From Clostridium sp. cel8 (GTDB lineage: Bacteria > Bacillota > Clostridia > Clostridiales > Clostridiaceae): a DNA stretch of 64,000 bases. The first letter of the stretch is position 1; each line of letters starts with the position of its first letter. The notes under the pieces are model-generated. The model saw only the letters and a list, made by a program, of their open reading frames with translations. It ran no database searches and had not been told where the DNA came from. The stretch spans positions 93,672 to 157,671 of the forward strand of contig NZ_JACGAG010000005.1 of assembly GCF_014050525.1 (NCBI RefSeq). The letters are read 5' to 3'. A program made the position numbers and the translations under genes. Below, piece after piece: positions 51,454-60,458 of this stretch.

Positions 51454-52272
51454 ATGAGTAATTTTTATGGGCTTTTAGGAGAAAAGCTCGGGCACAGTTT
51501 TTCTCCTATAATAAACAGTCTTGTATTGAAAAGAATAGGATTAAGCGGTACTTATAATTTATTTGAAGTTAAAAAAGACAATTTACAGCAATCATTAAAT
51601 GCACTTAAAATATTGGAGTGCAAAGGGTTGAACGTAACAATACCCTATAAAATTGAAATTATGAAATACTTAGACGATGTATCAAAAGAAGCTAAAAATA
51701 TAGGAGCTGTAAATACTATTAAATTTTCACAAGATAGATTAAAAGGATATAATACGGATTATTATGGCTTTGGAATGACTCTGGAAAAGTACAATATAGA
51801 AGTAAAAAATAAACATATAGTAATACTTGGAACAGGAGGGGCTTCAAGAGCTGTTGAAAGATATGTTGTAGATAATGGAGTAGGAAACATAACCTATGTT
51901 AGCAGAAATCCAAAAGAAAATTTTAGAAATGATTTTAATGTAATATCCTATGAAGAATTGAATGAATTGAAAGATGTAGACATTATAATAAATTGTACTC
52001 CTTGTGGTATGTATCCAAATGTTGATAAAAGTCCTGTGAAGAAAGAAATTCTGAATAAGTTTAATGCAGCAGTTGACCTTATATACAATCCAGAGAATAC
52101 TCTATTTTTAAAAATGGGAAAAGAGCTTGGCTTAAAAACTGTAAATGGTATGTACATGCTTATAGCTCAAAATCTTGCATCACAGAAAATATGGCATGAT
52201 ATGGATATAGATATAAAAGTAGTAGATGATGTGTATGATGAAATTTTGAAAAGTATAAGGAGTAAAATGTAA
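51454..52272 (+). CDS. aroE: Shikimate dehydrogenase
   Basis: 272 residues; reduces 3-dehydroshikimate with NADPH. N-terminal shikimate site G-H-S-F-S-P near residue 13, catalytic Lys in N-V-T-I-P-Y-K near 63, N-T-D-Y-Y-G near 97 and nucleotide loop L-G-T-G-G-A-S-R near 127. SD GGGAGG precedes ATG. Its stop and the aroK ATG share a base, so the two are translationally coupled. Confidence 0.95.
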   Translation: MSNFYGLLGEKLGHSFSPIINSLVLKRIGLSGTYNLFEVKKDNLQQSLNALKILECKGLNVTIPYKIEIMKYLDDVSKEAKNIGAVNTIKFSQDRLKGYNTDYYGFGMTLEKYNIEVKNKHIVILGTGGASRAVERYVVDNGVGNITYVSRNPKENFRNDFNVISYEELNELKDVDIIINCTPCGMYPNVDKSPVKKEILNKFNAAVDLIYNPENTLFLKMGKELGLKTVNGMYMLIAQNLASQKIWHDMDIDIKVVDDVYDEILKSIRSKM

Positions 52273-52796
52273 TGAAGAGATTTGAAAAAAATTTAGTACT
52301 CATAGGTATGCCAGGATGTGGTAAAACTACTATTGGGAAAATTCTATCATCTAGACTTAATATGAATTTTATAGATTTAGATGAATATATTGAAAAAAGT
52401 TCAAGTAGTACAATACCCGAAATATTTAAAAAGGGGGAAGAATATTTTAGAGATTTGGAGTCTAAAGCTGTAGAAGAAGTTGCAAAAGAGAAAAGCAGTA
52501 TTATATCTACTGGAGGTGGAGTTATAAAGAGAAAGTCTAATATGTCTATTCTTAAAGAAAATGGAATAATAGTTTTTATAGATAGATCTTTGGAGGATAT
52601 AATAAATGATATAAATACAGAAACAAGACCTCTTTTAAAAAACAATGAAGAAGAGATAAACAGGTTATTTAATGAACGCTATGATATTTATAGAAAATAC
52701 TGCGATTTTATAGTTAATAATAGAGATATAGATACTGTAGTAAATGATATTATAAATCTAATTGGGGGATTAAAAATTGGAGAAAAAATTGATTAA
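52272..52796 (+). CDS. aroK: Shikimate kinase
   Basis: 174 residues. P-loop G-M-P-G-C-G-K-T-T near residue 13, D-L-D in F-I-D-L-D near 35, and the shikimate-binding S-T-G-G-G-V near 79. It phosphorylates shikimate at O3. The last 20 bases overlap the aroD start region. Confidence 0.94.
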   Translation: MKRFEKNLVLIGMPGCGKTTIGKILSSRLNMNFIDLDEYIEKSSSSTIPEIFKKGEEYFRDLESKAVEEVAKEKSSIISTGGGVIKRKSNMSILKENGIIVFIDRSLEDIINDINTETRPLLKNNEEEINRLFNERYDIYRKYCDFIVNNRDIDTVVNDIINLIGGLKIGEKID

Positions 52797-53544
52797 AGTG
52801 AAAAATATTACAATAGGTGAGGGAATTCCAAAAGTATGTGTTCCTATAGTAGGAGAAACTGAAGATGAATTAATTCATGAATTAGATCTAATTAAAAATG
52901 TTGATTGTGATATTGTAGAATGGAGAGTAGATTTTTTTAAATATGTAAAAAATATAGATATAGTTATAAATACATTACATAAAATAAAAAATATATTAGA
53001 AAATAGGCCTATGATTTTTACATTTAGAAGTATAAAAGAAGGTGGAAATGTAGAAGTTTCTACAGAATTTTATGAAAATCTCAATCGTATTATATTAGGT
53101 ACAGGACTTTTAGATATAATTGATGTTGAATTATCTAATGATGAAAATTATATAAAAGAAGTAATAAATATAGCACATGAAAATTCTACAAAAGTTATAA
53201 TTTCAAATCATGACTTTTATAAAACTCCTGAAAGAGAGGAGATACTTAATCGTCTTTGCCGGGAACAAAGCCTAGGTGCTGATATTTGCAAAGTTGCAGT
53301 AATGCCTAAGAGCCGTCATGATGTACTTACTTTACTTGAAGCTACTTGCCAAATGAAAGAAGAATATGCAAAGGTTCCTGTTGTTACAATGTCAATGGGA
53401 GGATTTGGTGTTGTGAGTAGACTATGTGGTGAAGTTTTTGGGTCTGACATTACATTTGGATCAGTAGAGAAAGCTTCTGCGCCAGGTCAGATACCTGCAG
53501 ATAAATTACATGAAATTCTTGAAGAACTCCATAGAAATTTATAA
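52777..53544 (+). CDS. aroD: 3-Dehydroquinate dehydratase, type I
   Basis: 255 residues. Type I Schiff-base enzyme: E-W-R-V-D near residue 48, catalytic His in S-N-H-D-F near 146 and Lys in I-C-K-V-A-V-M near 171, with M-S-M-G near 208. TTG 52777 lies 8 bases after GGGGGATT in aroK. With aroE and aroK it gives three consecutive steps from dehydroquinate to shikimate-3-phosphate. aroB, aroA and aroC are not in the window. Confidence 0.95.
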   Translation: MEKKLIKVKNITIGEGIPKVCVPIVGETEDELIHELDLIKNVDCDIVEWRVDFFKYVKNIDIVINTLHKIKNILENRPMIFTFRSIKEGGNVEVSTEFYENLNRIILGTGLLDIIDVELSNDENYIKEVINIAHENSTKVIISNHDFYKTPEREEILNRLCREQSLGADICKVAVMPKSRHDVLTLLEATCQMKEEYAKVPVVTMSMGGFGVVSRLCGEVFGSDITFGSVEKASAPGQIPADKLHEILEELHRNL

Positions 53545-53655
53545 AATTTGTTGTACTGAATTTATTATAGTGATATAAAATAATCTTTCCTTTAATATAT
53601 TAAATATATAATAATTATATCCAAAGTATATTTGTGTATTGAAGAAAGGTCACTT

Positions 53656-54084
53656 ATGGAAAAAATAAAAAGTATTATAACAGAACTAATAGTTATAGTT
53701 GTTGCTTTTTCTATTGTTTTTCTTGCTGACTTAGTGGATATTCAGACAAAAGATTCATATCTAGAATCAACTGATGTAGAAACTATGGAAATAAAATTGA
53801 AGCAACATGAAAGAGAATTATATGAATTGGGAAATAATATAATAGAAATAAAAAATAATATGGAAGTATTGAAGAAAAATATTTATAAATCAAAAAATAA
53901 TAAAGACAAGTATAATAAAATGGTGATAGAATATAATAGAGAAGTAAGAAAGTATAATAAGTATATGAAGATTTATAATAAAAAAATAGATGAAAGCTTT
54001 AAAGAAAATCATAAATATGAATCAAAATCAATAATTATAAATTGGATAGAAGAGGTTTTAGGAATAGATCTTGTAGTGGTTTAA
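53656..54084 (+). CDS. Membrane-anchored coiled-coil protein (142 aa), unknown
   Basis: One N-terminal span (about 8-28), then a long charged helix (about residues 48-115, K/E/N-rich, with heptad-like L-K-Q-H-E-R-E-L-Y-E-L) and a hydrophobic C-terminus I-I-N-W-I-E-E-V-L-G-I-D. ATG 53656 follows AAAGG with 7-base spacing; a frame from 53632 includes the SD. It lies 20 bases before an L,D-transpeptidase gene, so it may be a small cell-wall or division accessory factor. Confidence 0.6.
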   Translation: MEKIKSIITELIVIVVAFSIVFLADLVDIQTKDSYLESTDVETMEIKLKQHERELYELGNNIIEIKNNMEVLKKNIYKSKNNKDKYNKMVIEYNREVRKYNKYMKIYNKKIDESFKENHKYESKSIIINWIEEVLGIDLVVV

Positions 54085-54104
54085 TATGAAAAATAGGTGA
54101 TAAT

Positions 54105-54752
54105 ATGAAAAATAAAAATGAGATGTATCCTATTGTATTTTTGATATTTGGAATAATTTTAATGATGTTAGTTTCTGGACTTTCTATTAGAAGATATATT
54201 AAAAATATGAAGGCTCAGAGAGTATCCAAAGCTTCAAGTGAACAAAAAGAAGATAGTAAGATATTTTTTAATAAACCTGAAATTCATCCCGAAAATACTT
54301 CTCTAAAAATATATAAATCAAAAAGGGTATTGGAGTTGTATGGAGATAATAAATTGATTGGAAGATTTAAAATTGGACTTGGAACACAAGAAAAAGGGGC
54401 TAAAGAGAAAGAAGGAGATAATAAAACCCCTGAAGGAAGTTACTATGTATGTTATATAAATGCAAACAGCAAGTATAAATATTTTTTTGGAATAAGTTAT
54501 CCTAATATAAAAGATGCTAAAAATGGATTGGAAAAGAATATTATAGATAAAACTACTTATAATAGTATAAAAATTGCCATAGAGGAAGGAAGGACACCGC
54601 CTTGGCATACAGCTCTTGGTGGAGAGATAGGAATTCATGGAGGTGGTACAGAATCTAATTGGACATATGGATGTATAGCATTAGATGATAAAGATATAGA
54701 TATACTAAAGAACTATATAAATATAAAGAGTCCAGTTTACATATATAAATAA
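54105..54752 (+). CDS. L,D-transpeptidase (YkuD domain), membrane anchored
   Basis: 215 residues with an N-terminal span (about 7-27). The YkuD domain starts near residue 65 (K-I-Y-K-S-K-R-V-L-E-L-Y) and holds the catalytic motif I-H-G-G-G-T-E-S-N-W-T-Y-G-C-I-A-L near 171-187, with His and nucleophilic Cys in place. The family forms 3-3 peptidoglycan cross-links or attaches wall proteins. ATG follows AGGTGATAAT. Confidence 0.88.
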   Translation: MKNKNEMYPIVFLIFGIILMMLVSGLSIRRYIKNMKAQRVSKASSEQKEDSKIFFNKPEIHPENTSLKIYKSKRVLELYGDNKLIGRFKIGLGTQEKGAKEKEGDNKTPEGSYYVCYINANSKYKYFFGISYPNIKDAKNGLEKNIIDKTTYNSIKIAIEEGRTPPWHTALGGEIGIHGGGTESNWTYGCIALDDKDIDILKNYINIKSPVYIYK

Positions 54753-54760
54753 AAAGCATA

Positions 54761-54817
54761 TTGAAATTAATAAAAGTAATGGTATAATGTAATTATAAAT
54801 GAGAATCATTTATAATT
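54761..54817 (+). promoter_or_regulatory. Promoter and Fur-like palindrome before csoR
   Basis: TTGAAA (54761-54766), a 16-base spacer, and TATAAT (54783-54788). The predicted start near 54795 falls inside a perfect 12-3-12 palindrome AATTATAAATGA-GAA-TCATTTATAATT (54791-54817), whose core AATGA-g-AATCATT resembles a Fur box. Confidence 0.65.
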
Positions 54818-54823
54818 AAAATT

Positions 54824-54850
54824 AATTTAAACATTTGAAATGTTTAAATT
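54824..54850 (+). promoter_or_regulatory. Second perfect palindrome before csoR
   Basis: AATTTAAACATTT-G-AAATGTTTAAATT is a 13-1-13 inverted repeat in the predicted 5' leader. No T-run follows, so an operator or RNA hairpin is more likely than a terminator. Confidence 0.6.
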
Positions 54851-54896
54851 ATATATTTTAAAAAAATAGACACCATACATTGGTGGGGAGGTAACT

Positions 54897-55172
54897 GTGG
54901 ACTGCTATATAAATGAAGATAAAAAGAAGGCAATTCAATCATTAAAAACTTCAAAGGGTCAAATTGATGGTATAATAAAAATGATAGAAAATGGAAGATA
55001 TTGTATGGATATATCAAATCAGATAGTTGCAGCTCAGGCACTTTTAAAAAGAGCGAATTTAATGATATTAAGACAGCACTTGGATAATTGTGTGAAAGAT
55101 GCGTTTTTGAATAATAAAGGTGAAGAGAAAGTAGATGAAATAATGAATTTGCTAAAAAAGCTTTTAGATTAG
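54897..55172 (+). CDS. csoR: Copper-sensing repressor CsoR
   Basis: 91 residues, DUF156 fold, all-helical. Cu(I) ligands Cys in G-R-Y-C-M-D near residue 41, His and Cys in R-Q-H-L-D-N-C near 66-70, the x-Cys-His-Cys set of CsoR. GTG start after GGGGAGG. The SD region also contains CACCA-TACAT-TGGTG (54870-54884), a possible CsoR site. It heads csoR-copA-copZ. Confidence 0.92.
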   Translation: MDCYINEDKKKAIQSLKTSKGQIDGIIKMIENGRYCMDISNQIVAAQALLKRANLMILRQHLDNCVKDAFLNNKGEEKVDEIMNLLKKLLD

Positions 55173-55203
55173 TAATTTAAAAATTAATTTAGGAGGAATA
55201 CAA

Positions 55204-57459
55204 TTGGAAGATGATAGGCTACAAGATAAAACTTTAAAAATAGAAGGTATGACTTGTGCTGCATGTGCAAGAGCAGTGGAAAAAGCAGCACTAAAAGTTG
55301 ATGGTGTAAGTGAAGCAAATGTAAATTTTGCTACTGAAAATTTAAAAATAAATTTTGATCCTGATAAAGTTAAAATTAGTGATGTTAAAAAGTCAATAGA
55401 AAAATCAGGATACAAGGCATTTGAAGAGTCTGAAAAGGGAGCTAACGATGCAAAAAGAAAGGAAAAGGAGATTCAAGGATTAAAGAATAGATTTATATTT
55501 TCCGCTATATTTTCAGTTCCGCTTTTAATTGTAGCTATGGGACCTATGATAACTGACAAAATGGGAATTGTACTTCCAAATATGATAAATCCTATGGATC
55601 ATGCAAGAATTTATGCATTGATACAGCTTTTACTTGTAGTTCCAGTAATGATTATAGGAAGAAAATATTTTACAGTTGGTTTTAAATCTCTATTTAGGAA
55701 AAGTCCCAATATGGATTCTTTAATAGCTATAGGAACTTCTGCAGCTTTTATATACAGTTTTGTTTCTGTTATAAAAACATTTTTAGATGGGATTCAGTAC
55801 CATATGTATTTTGAGTCAGCAGGAGTTATACTTACACTTATAACTTTAGGAAAATATTTTGAATTCCTTGCAAAAGGTAAAACTTCAGAGGCTATAAGAA
55901 AACTTATGGAGCTTGCTCCTAAAACTGCTAAGGTATTTAAAAATGGTAAGGAAGTTGAAATATCAATAGATGAGGTAAAAGTTGGGGACATAGTAATAGT
56001 TAGACCAGGAGAAAAAATACCTGTAGATGGTGAAGTTACAGAAGGGGTAACTTCAGTTGATGAGTCAATGCTTACAGGTGAAAGTATACCTGTAGAGAAG
56101 ACAGTAGGAAGCAAAGTAATTGGTGCAAGTATAAATAAAAATGGATTTATAAAGTATAAGGCTACTAAAGTTGGAAAGGATACTGTACTTGCACAGATAA
56201 TAAAACTTGTTGAACAAGCACAGGAATCAAAAGCTCCAATAGAAAAACTTGCAGATGTAATAGCAGGATATTTTGTACCAGTAGTTATAGGTCTGGCATT
56301 TATTTCATCTCTTGCTTGGTTTTTATATGGAGAATCATTTGTATTTTCTGTGACAATATTTATATCAGTACTTGTAATTGCCTGTCCTTGTGCTCTTGGA
56401 TTGGCAACACCTACTGCAATAATGGTTGGTACAGGTAAAGGTGCTGAGTATGGAGTGCTTATAAAAAGCGGCGTGGCACTTGAGTCTGCTCATAAAATAG
56501 ATACAGTTGTATTAGACAAAACAGGTACTATAACAGAAGGTAAGCCTAGAGTTACTGATATATTTACAGCTGATGGTATAGAAAAGGATTATCTTTTGAG
56601 CCTAGCAGCATCATGTGAAATAGGTTCTGAGCATCCTTTAGGTGATGCAATTGTAAAAGAAGCGAAAGATAAAAAGTATGAAATTCAAAATGTAGATTCT
56701 TTTAAAGCTATTTCAGGTCATGGTATTGAGGCTTTAATACAAGGGAAAAAGGTGCTTTTGGGAAATAAAAAATTAATGACAGAAAACAATGTAGCTCTTA
56801 ATGATATGGAAGATAAGGCAAATGAACTTGCATCTCTTGGGAAAACACCTATGTATGTAGCTTTAGATAACAAACTTATTGGAATAATAGCAGTAGCTGA
56901 TATTGTAAAAGAGAACAGTAAAAAAGCTATAGATAAACTTCATTCATTGGGAATTGAAGTTGCTATGATAACTGGAGATAATAAAAAAACGGCCTATGCA
57001 ATAGCAAAGCAGGTAGGTGTAGATAGAACTCTTGCAGAAGTACTTCCAAGGGACAAAGCTAATGAAGTTAAAAAGTTGCAAAATGAAAACAAAAAAGTTG
57101 CAATGGTAGGTGATGGTATAAACGATGCACCTGCACTTGCACAGGCAGATATAGGTATGGCAATAGGTTCAGGAACAGATGTTGCAATTGAATCTGCTGA
57201 TATAGTACTTATGAAAAGTGATTTAGTTGATGTTGTTACTGCTATAGATCTAAGTAAAAAAACTATAAGAAATATAAAAGAAAATCTTTTTTGGGCATTT
57301 GGATACAATACACTTGGAATACCTGTTGCAATGGGAGTGCTTTTCATATTTGGAGGGCCACTTTTAAATCCAATGATAGCTGCACTTGCAATGAGCTTTA
57401 GCTCAGTTTCAGTACTTTTAAATGCACTTAGATTAAAAAAATTTAAGCCTAGTATTTAA
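55204..57459 (+). CDS. copA: Copper-exporting P1B-1-type ATPase
   Basis: 751 residues. One N-terminal HMA domain with G-M-T-C-A-A-C near residue 14, eight spans, the A-domain T-G-E near 296, metal-gate C-P-C in A-C-P-C-A-L near 395, phosphorylation D-K-T-G-T near 438, S-E-H-P-L near 476, G-D-G-I-N-D near 638, and the Cu-type late motifs Y-N and M-S-F-S-S near 731. TTG start after AGGAGG. It exports Cu(I). CsoR precedes and CopZ follows. Confidence 0.95.
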   Translation: MEDDRLQDKTLKIEGMTCAACARAVEKAALKVDGVSEANVNFATENLKINFDPDKVKISDVKKSIEKSGYKAFEESEKGANDAKRKEKEIQGLKNRFIFSAIFSVPLLIVAMGPMITDKMGIVLPNMINPMDHARIYALIQLLLVVPVMIIGRKYFTVGFKSLFRKSPNMDSLIAIGTSAAFIYSFVSVIKTFLDGIQYHMYFESAGVILTLITLGKYFEFLAKGKTSEAIRKLMELAPKTAKVFKNGKEVEISIDEVKVGDIVIVRPGEKIPVDGEVTEGVTSVDESMLTGESIPVEKTVGSKVIGASINKNGFIKYKATKVGKDTVLAQIIKLVEQAQESKAPIEKLADVIAGYFVPVVIGLAFISSLAWFLYGESFVFSVTIFISVLVIACPCALGLATPTAIMVGTGKGAEYGVLIKSGVALESAHKIDTVVLDKTGTITEGKPRVTDIFTADGIEKDYLLSLAASCEIGSEHPLGDAIVKEAKDKKYEIQNVDSFKAISGHGIEALIQGKKVLLGNKKLMTENNVALNDMEDKANELASLGKTPMYVALDNKLIGIIAVADIVKENSKKAIDKLHSLGIEVAMITGDNKKTAYAIAKQVGVDRTLAEVLPRDKANEVKKLQNENKKVAMVGDGINDAPALAQADIGMAIGSGTDVAIESADIVLMKSDLVDVVTAIDLSKKTIRNIKENLFWAFGYNTLGIPVAMGVLFIFGGPLLNPMIAALAMSFSSVSVLLNALRLKKFKPSI

Positions 57460-57511
57460 GGAGCACAATATGCAATTAAATAAATATTATTAAAATGAGA
57501 GGAGAATAGAT

Positions 57512-57739
57512 ATGTTTTTTAAAAATAAAATAAAAAAGACCGTACATGTGGAGGGAATGAGCTGTCAACACTGCGTAAATCATGTTAAAACTGCTCTAGA
57601 GGCAATAGATGGAGTTTCAAGTGCAAAAGTTGATTTAGGCAGCAAGACAGCAGTTATAAAATCTTCATCTGAAATTAAAAATTCAGATATAGAGGCAGCT
57701 ATTAAAGAAGCTGGTTATGAAGTATCTTCTATAGAATAG
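57512..57739 (+). CDS. copZ: Copper chaperone CopZ
   Basis: 75 residues: one HMA domain with the Cu(I) motif G-M-S-C-Q-H-C near residue 16 and the usual beta-alpha-beta pattern ending G-Y-E-V. A basic N-terminal extension (F-F-K-N-K-I-K-K) of about 9 residues is unusual but minor. It hands Cu(I) to CopA. GAGGAG precedes ATG, and a terminator follows. Confidence 0.93.
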   Translation: MFFKNKIKKTVHVEGMSCQHCVNHVKTALEAIDGVSSAKVDLGSKTAVIKSSSEIKNSDIEAAIKEAGYEVSSIE

Positions 57740-57748
57740 AGTAGCCAT

Positions 57749-57798
57749 AAGACAGTTATATGCTGAAAGTTATTTTCGGTATATAGCTGTCTTTTTTC
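57749..57798 (+). terminator. Terminator of the csoR-copA-copZ operon
   Basis: Stem AAGACAG...CTGTCTT, with internal pairs, followed by T6. Confidence 0.82.
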
Positions 57799-57800
57799 TA

Positions 57801-57864
57801 TTGACAATAAAATTTCATTAATCTATAATAACAGTATAAACATATGTTCATATATTCATATGTT
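57801..57864 (+). promoter_or_regulatory. Promoter and inverted-repeat operator of the Zn/Cd ATPase
   Basis: TTGACA (57801-57806) and TATAAT (57824-57829) with a 17-base spacer form a consensus promoter. AACATATG (57839-57846) and CATATGTT (57857-57864), 10 bases apart, sit at the start site. ArsR/SmtB-type metalloregulators bind A+T-rich inverted repeats of this kind; no such gene is adjacent. Confidence 0.65.
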
Positions 57865-57916
57865 ATAAATGTTATAAAGTAAAATTTATGATTTTATTTA
57901 ACAGAGGAGGGTGACT

Positions 57917-60082
57917 GTGTATAATTCTAGTAAGGTTAAGCTTAGCAGCTCAAATAAAATTAAAACAAATATTGATAGTGAAAATATTGTAATTATTGAA
58001 GGATTGGATTGCTCTAATTGTGCATCAAAAATAGAAGATAAAGTTAAGAATATGCCTAAGATTAAAGCTGCGTCCTTAGATTTTTTGTCAAAAAAACTTA
58101 AATTTCAAGTTTATAACGAAACTGAAATTAGTGATATTATAGAAGATATAAAAAATATAGTTAATAAAATAGAGCCAGACGCACAGGTTATATATAAAGA
58201 AGATGATGAAAAGCACATAGAAGGAACTTCTATAATTCATAATAAAAAATTACAAAATTTTATATTGATTTTTGGAGTGCTGATTTATATAGCATGTATT
58301 ATATTTCGATTTTCTTATTGGACAGAATTTACACTGTATTTAATAAGTTATCTTATAATAGGTTGGAATGTACTTTTCAAGGCATTTAAGAACATTTTAA
58401 ATGGACAAGTATTTGATGAAAATTTTTTAATGTCAATTGCAAGTATAGGAGCTTTTACAATTGGACAGTATCCTGAATCTATTGCAGTAATGTTATTTTA
58501 TAGAATAGGAGATCATTTTCAAGATAAAGCTGTAGACCGATCAAGAAGGTCAATAGCAAGTCTTATGGATATAAAACCTGACTTTGCCAATGTAGAAACA
58601 AAAGAAGGATTCAAAAAGATAAAACCTGAATATGTAAATATAGGAGATATTATTTTAATAAAACCCGGTGAAAAAATTCCTCTAGATGGAGAAGTTATTG
58701 AGGGAAATTCTATGGCTGATACATCTGCACTTACAGGAGAATCTCTTCCAAAAGAAATAAATGTTGGAGATAGTGTTTTAAGTGGATATATAAATGAATC
58801 TGCAGTTTTAAAAGTGAAAGTGAGTAAAAATTTTAGTGAATCAACTGTATCTAAAATATTAGATATGGTGGAAAATGCCAGCAGCAAAAAGGCGCCTACT
58901 GAAAAGTTTATTACAAAATTTGCTAGGTATTATACTCCTGCTGTAGTCATATTAGCATTGGTAATAGCTATATTTTTACCTGTTATAACAGGAGATGATT
59001 TTTCAAAATGGCTTTATAGATCTCTTGAGTTTTTAGTAGTTTCATGTCCATGTGCAATAGTAATATCCGTACCTCTTGGATTCTTTGGTGGTATAGGAGC
59101 AGCTTCTAAAAATGGAATTCTAGTAAAAGGTGGAAATTATCTTGAGGCCTTGAATGATGTAGATACTATAGTATTTGATAAAACGGGAACACTTACAAAG
59201 GGAATATTTAAAGTTACAGACATTGTGCCCAAAAATGGATTAAAAAGAGATGAACTTTTAAGATATGCAGCTTTTGCAGAATCTTATACAAATCATCCAA
59301 TAGGAAGGTCAATAGTAAAAGAATATAATAAAAATATAGATAAGAAATTAATAGAAAATTACAGAGAAATATCTGGTAAAGGAATTTCGGCTACTATAGA
59401 TGGCAAACAGATTTTAGTTGGTAATGGAAGTTTTATGGAAAGTAATAATCTAGCCTATAGTAAAGTAGATAGCATTGGAACAATAGTACATGTAGCAGTT
59501 GATAGCAATTACATTGGGTATATTGTTATAGCAGATGAGGTGAAGAAGGATTCAAAGTTTGCTATTGAAAAACTTAAAGAAGCTGGAATTAAAAAAACTG
59601 TTATGCTAACTGGAGATAATAAAAAAATAGGTAAATTTGTTGGAAACAAGTTAAAGTTAGATGAGGTGTATACAGATCTTCTACCTAATGACAAGTTAGA
59701 AAAACTTGATTATATATATGATAAAAAGCATAATTCCAAAAAAGTAGCTTTTGTTGGAGATGGAATAAATGATTCACCAGTACTTGCAAGAGCAGATGTT
59801 GGAATTGCAATGGGAGGAATAGGATCTGATGCAGCTATTGAGGCAGCAGACATAGTTATTATGACAGATGAACCTTCTAAAATAGTTACTGCAATGAAAA
59901 TATCAAATAAGACTAAAATTATAGTAAGTGAAAATATTGTGTTCTCACTAGGTGTAAAACTTGCAATTATTGTTTTAGCTGCATTTGGTATGGTAAGTAT
60001 GTGGGTTGCAGTTTTTGGAGATGTAGGAGTAGCACTTATAGCAGTGTTTAATTCAATGAGAACTTTAAAAATAGTGAAATAA
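57917..60082 (+). CDS. Zn2+/Cd2+/Pb2+-type P1B-2 ATPase
   Basis: About 721 residues. An N-terminal HMA domain with L-D-C-S-N-C near residue 33, six to eight spans, T-G-E near 275, C-P-C in S-C-P-C-A-I-V-I-S-V-P-L near 377, D-K-T-G-T near 419, N-H-P-I-G near 457, G-D-G-I-N-D-S near 613 and the P1B-2 C-terminal D-V-G-V-A near 702. GTG 57917 is preferred (SD GAGGAGG 6 bases before); GTG 57911 is too close. It exports divalent heavy metals. Confidence 0.9.
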   Translation: MYNSSKVKLSSSNKIKTNIDSENIVIIEGLDCSNCASKIEDKVKNMPKIKAASLDFLSKKLKFQVYNETEISDIIEDIKNIVNKIEPDAQVIYKEDDEKHIEGTSIIHNKKLQNFILIFGVLIYIACIIFRFSYWTEFTLYLISYLIIGWNVLFKAFKNILNGQVFDENFLMSIASIGAFTIGQYPESIAVMLFYRIGDHFQDKAVDRSRRSIASLMDIKPDFANVETKEGFKKIKPEYVNIGDIILIKPGEKIPLDGEVIEGNSMADTSALTGESLPKEINVGDSVLSGYINESAVLKVKVSKNFSESTVSKILDMVENASSKKAPTEKFITKFARYYTPAVVILALVIAIFLPVITGDDFSKWLYRSLEFLVVSCPCAIVISVPLGFFGGIGAASKNGILVKGGNYLEALNDVDTIVFDKTGTLTKGIFKVTDIVPKNGLKRDELLRYAAFAESYTNHPIGRSIVKEYNKNIDKKLIENYREISGKGISATIDGKQILVGNGSFMESNNLAYSKVDSIGTIVHVAVDSNYIGYIVIADEVKKDSKFAIEKLKEAGIKKTVMLTGDNKKIGKFVGNKLKLDEVYTDLLPNDKLEKLDYIYDKKHNSKKVAFVGDGINDSPVLARADVGIAMGGIGSDAAIEAADIVIMTDEPSKIVTAMKISNKTKIIVSENIVFSLGVKLAIIVLAAFGMVSMWVAVFGDVGVALIAVFNSMRTLKIVK

Positions 60083-60097
60083 TTAAAATATACTCCA

Positions 60098-60141
60098 AAA
60101 TAAATTAGTACAGTATTCTTATACTGTACTAATTTATTTTT
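60098..60141 (+). terminator. Terminator of the Zn/Cd ATPase gene
   Basis: Perfect 19-bp stem AAATAAATTAGTACAGTAT with ATACTGTACTAATTTATTT (loop TCTT) and a T tail. Confidence 0.92.
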
Positions 60142-60171
60142 AAAAAACTTATAAAATAATAGGAAAACATA

Positions 60172-60200
60172 TTGATACAGATAATTAAATATAGTATAAT
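60172..60200 (+). promoter_or_regulatory. Promoter of the putative small RNA before fbp
   Basis: TTGATA (60172-60177), a 17-base spacer and TATAAT (60195-60200). Confidence 0.65.
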
Positions 60201-60206
60201 AGTCTA

Positions 60207-60319
60207 ATAAGAAAAGCTTTTAGTTTTGATTAATCCTAGAAGTTAACCGCCCACAATCTTATAATTAAATATATTAATTGCGATTATGCCTATTGAATTA
60301 TTCAATAGGTATTTTTTTT
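60207..60319 (+). ncRNA. Putative small RNA or attenuated leader (~113 nt) upstream of fbp
   Basis: A promoter at 60172 and a strong intrinsic terminator (CCTATTGA/TCAATAGG at 60289-60309, then T8) bound about 113 bases without an SD-led frame. Inside is a more G+C-rich patch, ATCCTAGAAGTTAACCGCCCAC (60232-60253), which stands out from the A+T-rich surroundings. It could be an independent sRNA or a regulatory leader of fbp. I could not match it to a known riboswitch. Confidence 0.5.
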
Positions 60320-60458
60320 GAATAATTTTGCTGATTGAATACTAATTTTAAAAGCAAATATAGTATACTAATTATATAAATTTGCTATACAATAGATGAA
60401 TTATATATTATAATTATTTTAATAAATACTAAAATTAATTATATGGGGAGAAATAATC

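Noticed and set aside
60230..60260. preQ1-type riboswitch before fbp
   Set aside because: AAGTTAACCGCCCAC recalls parts of preQ1-II, but the order of helices and the 3' SD-linked segment are missing.
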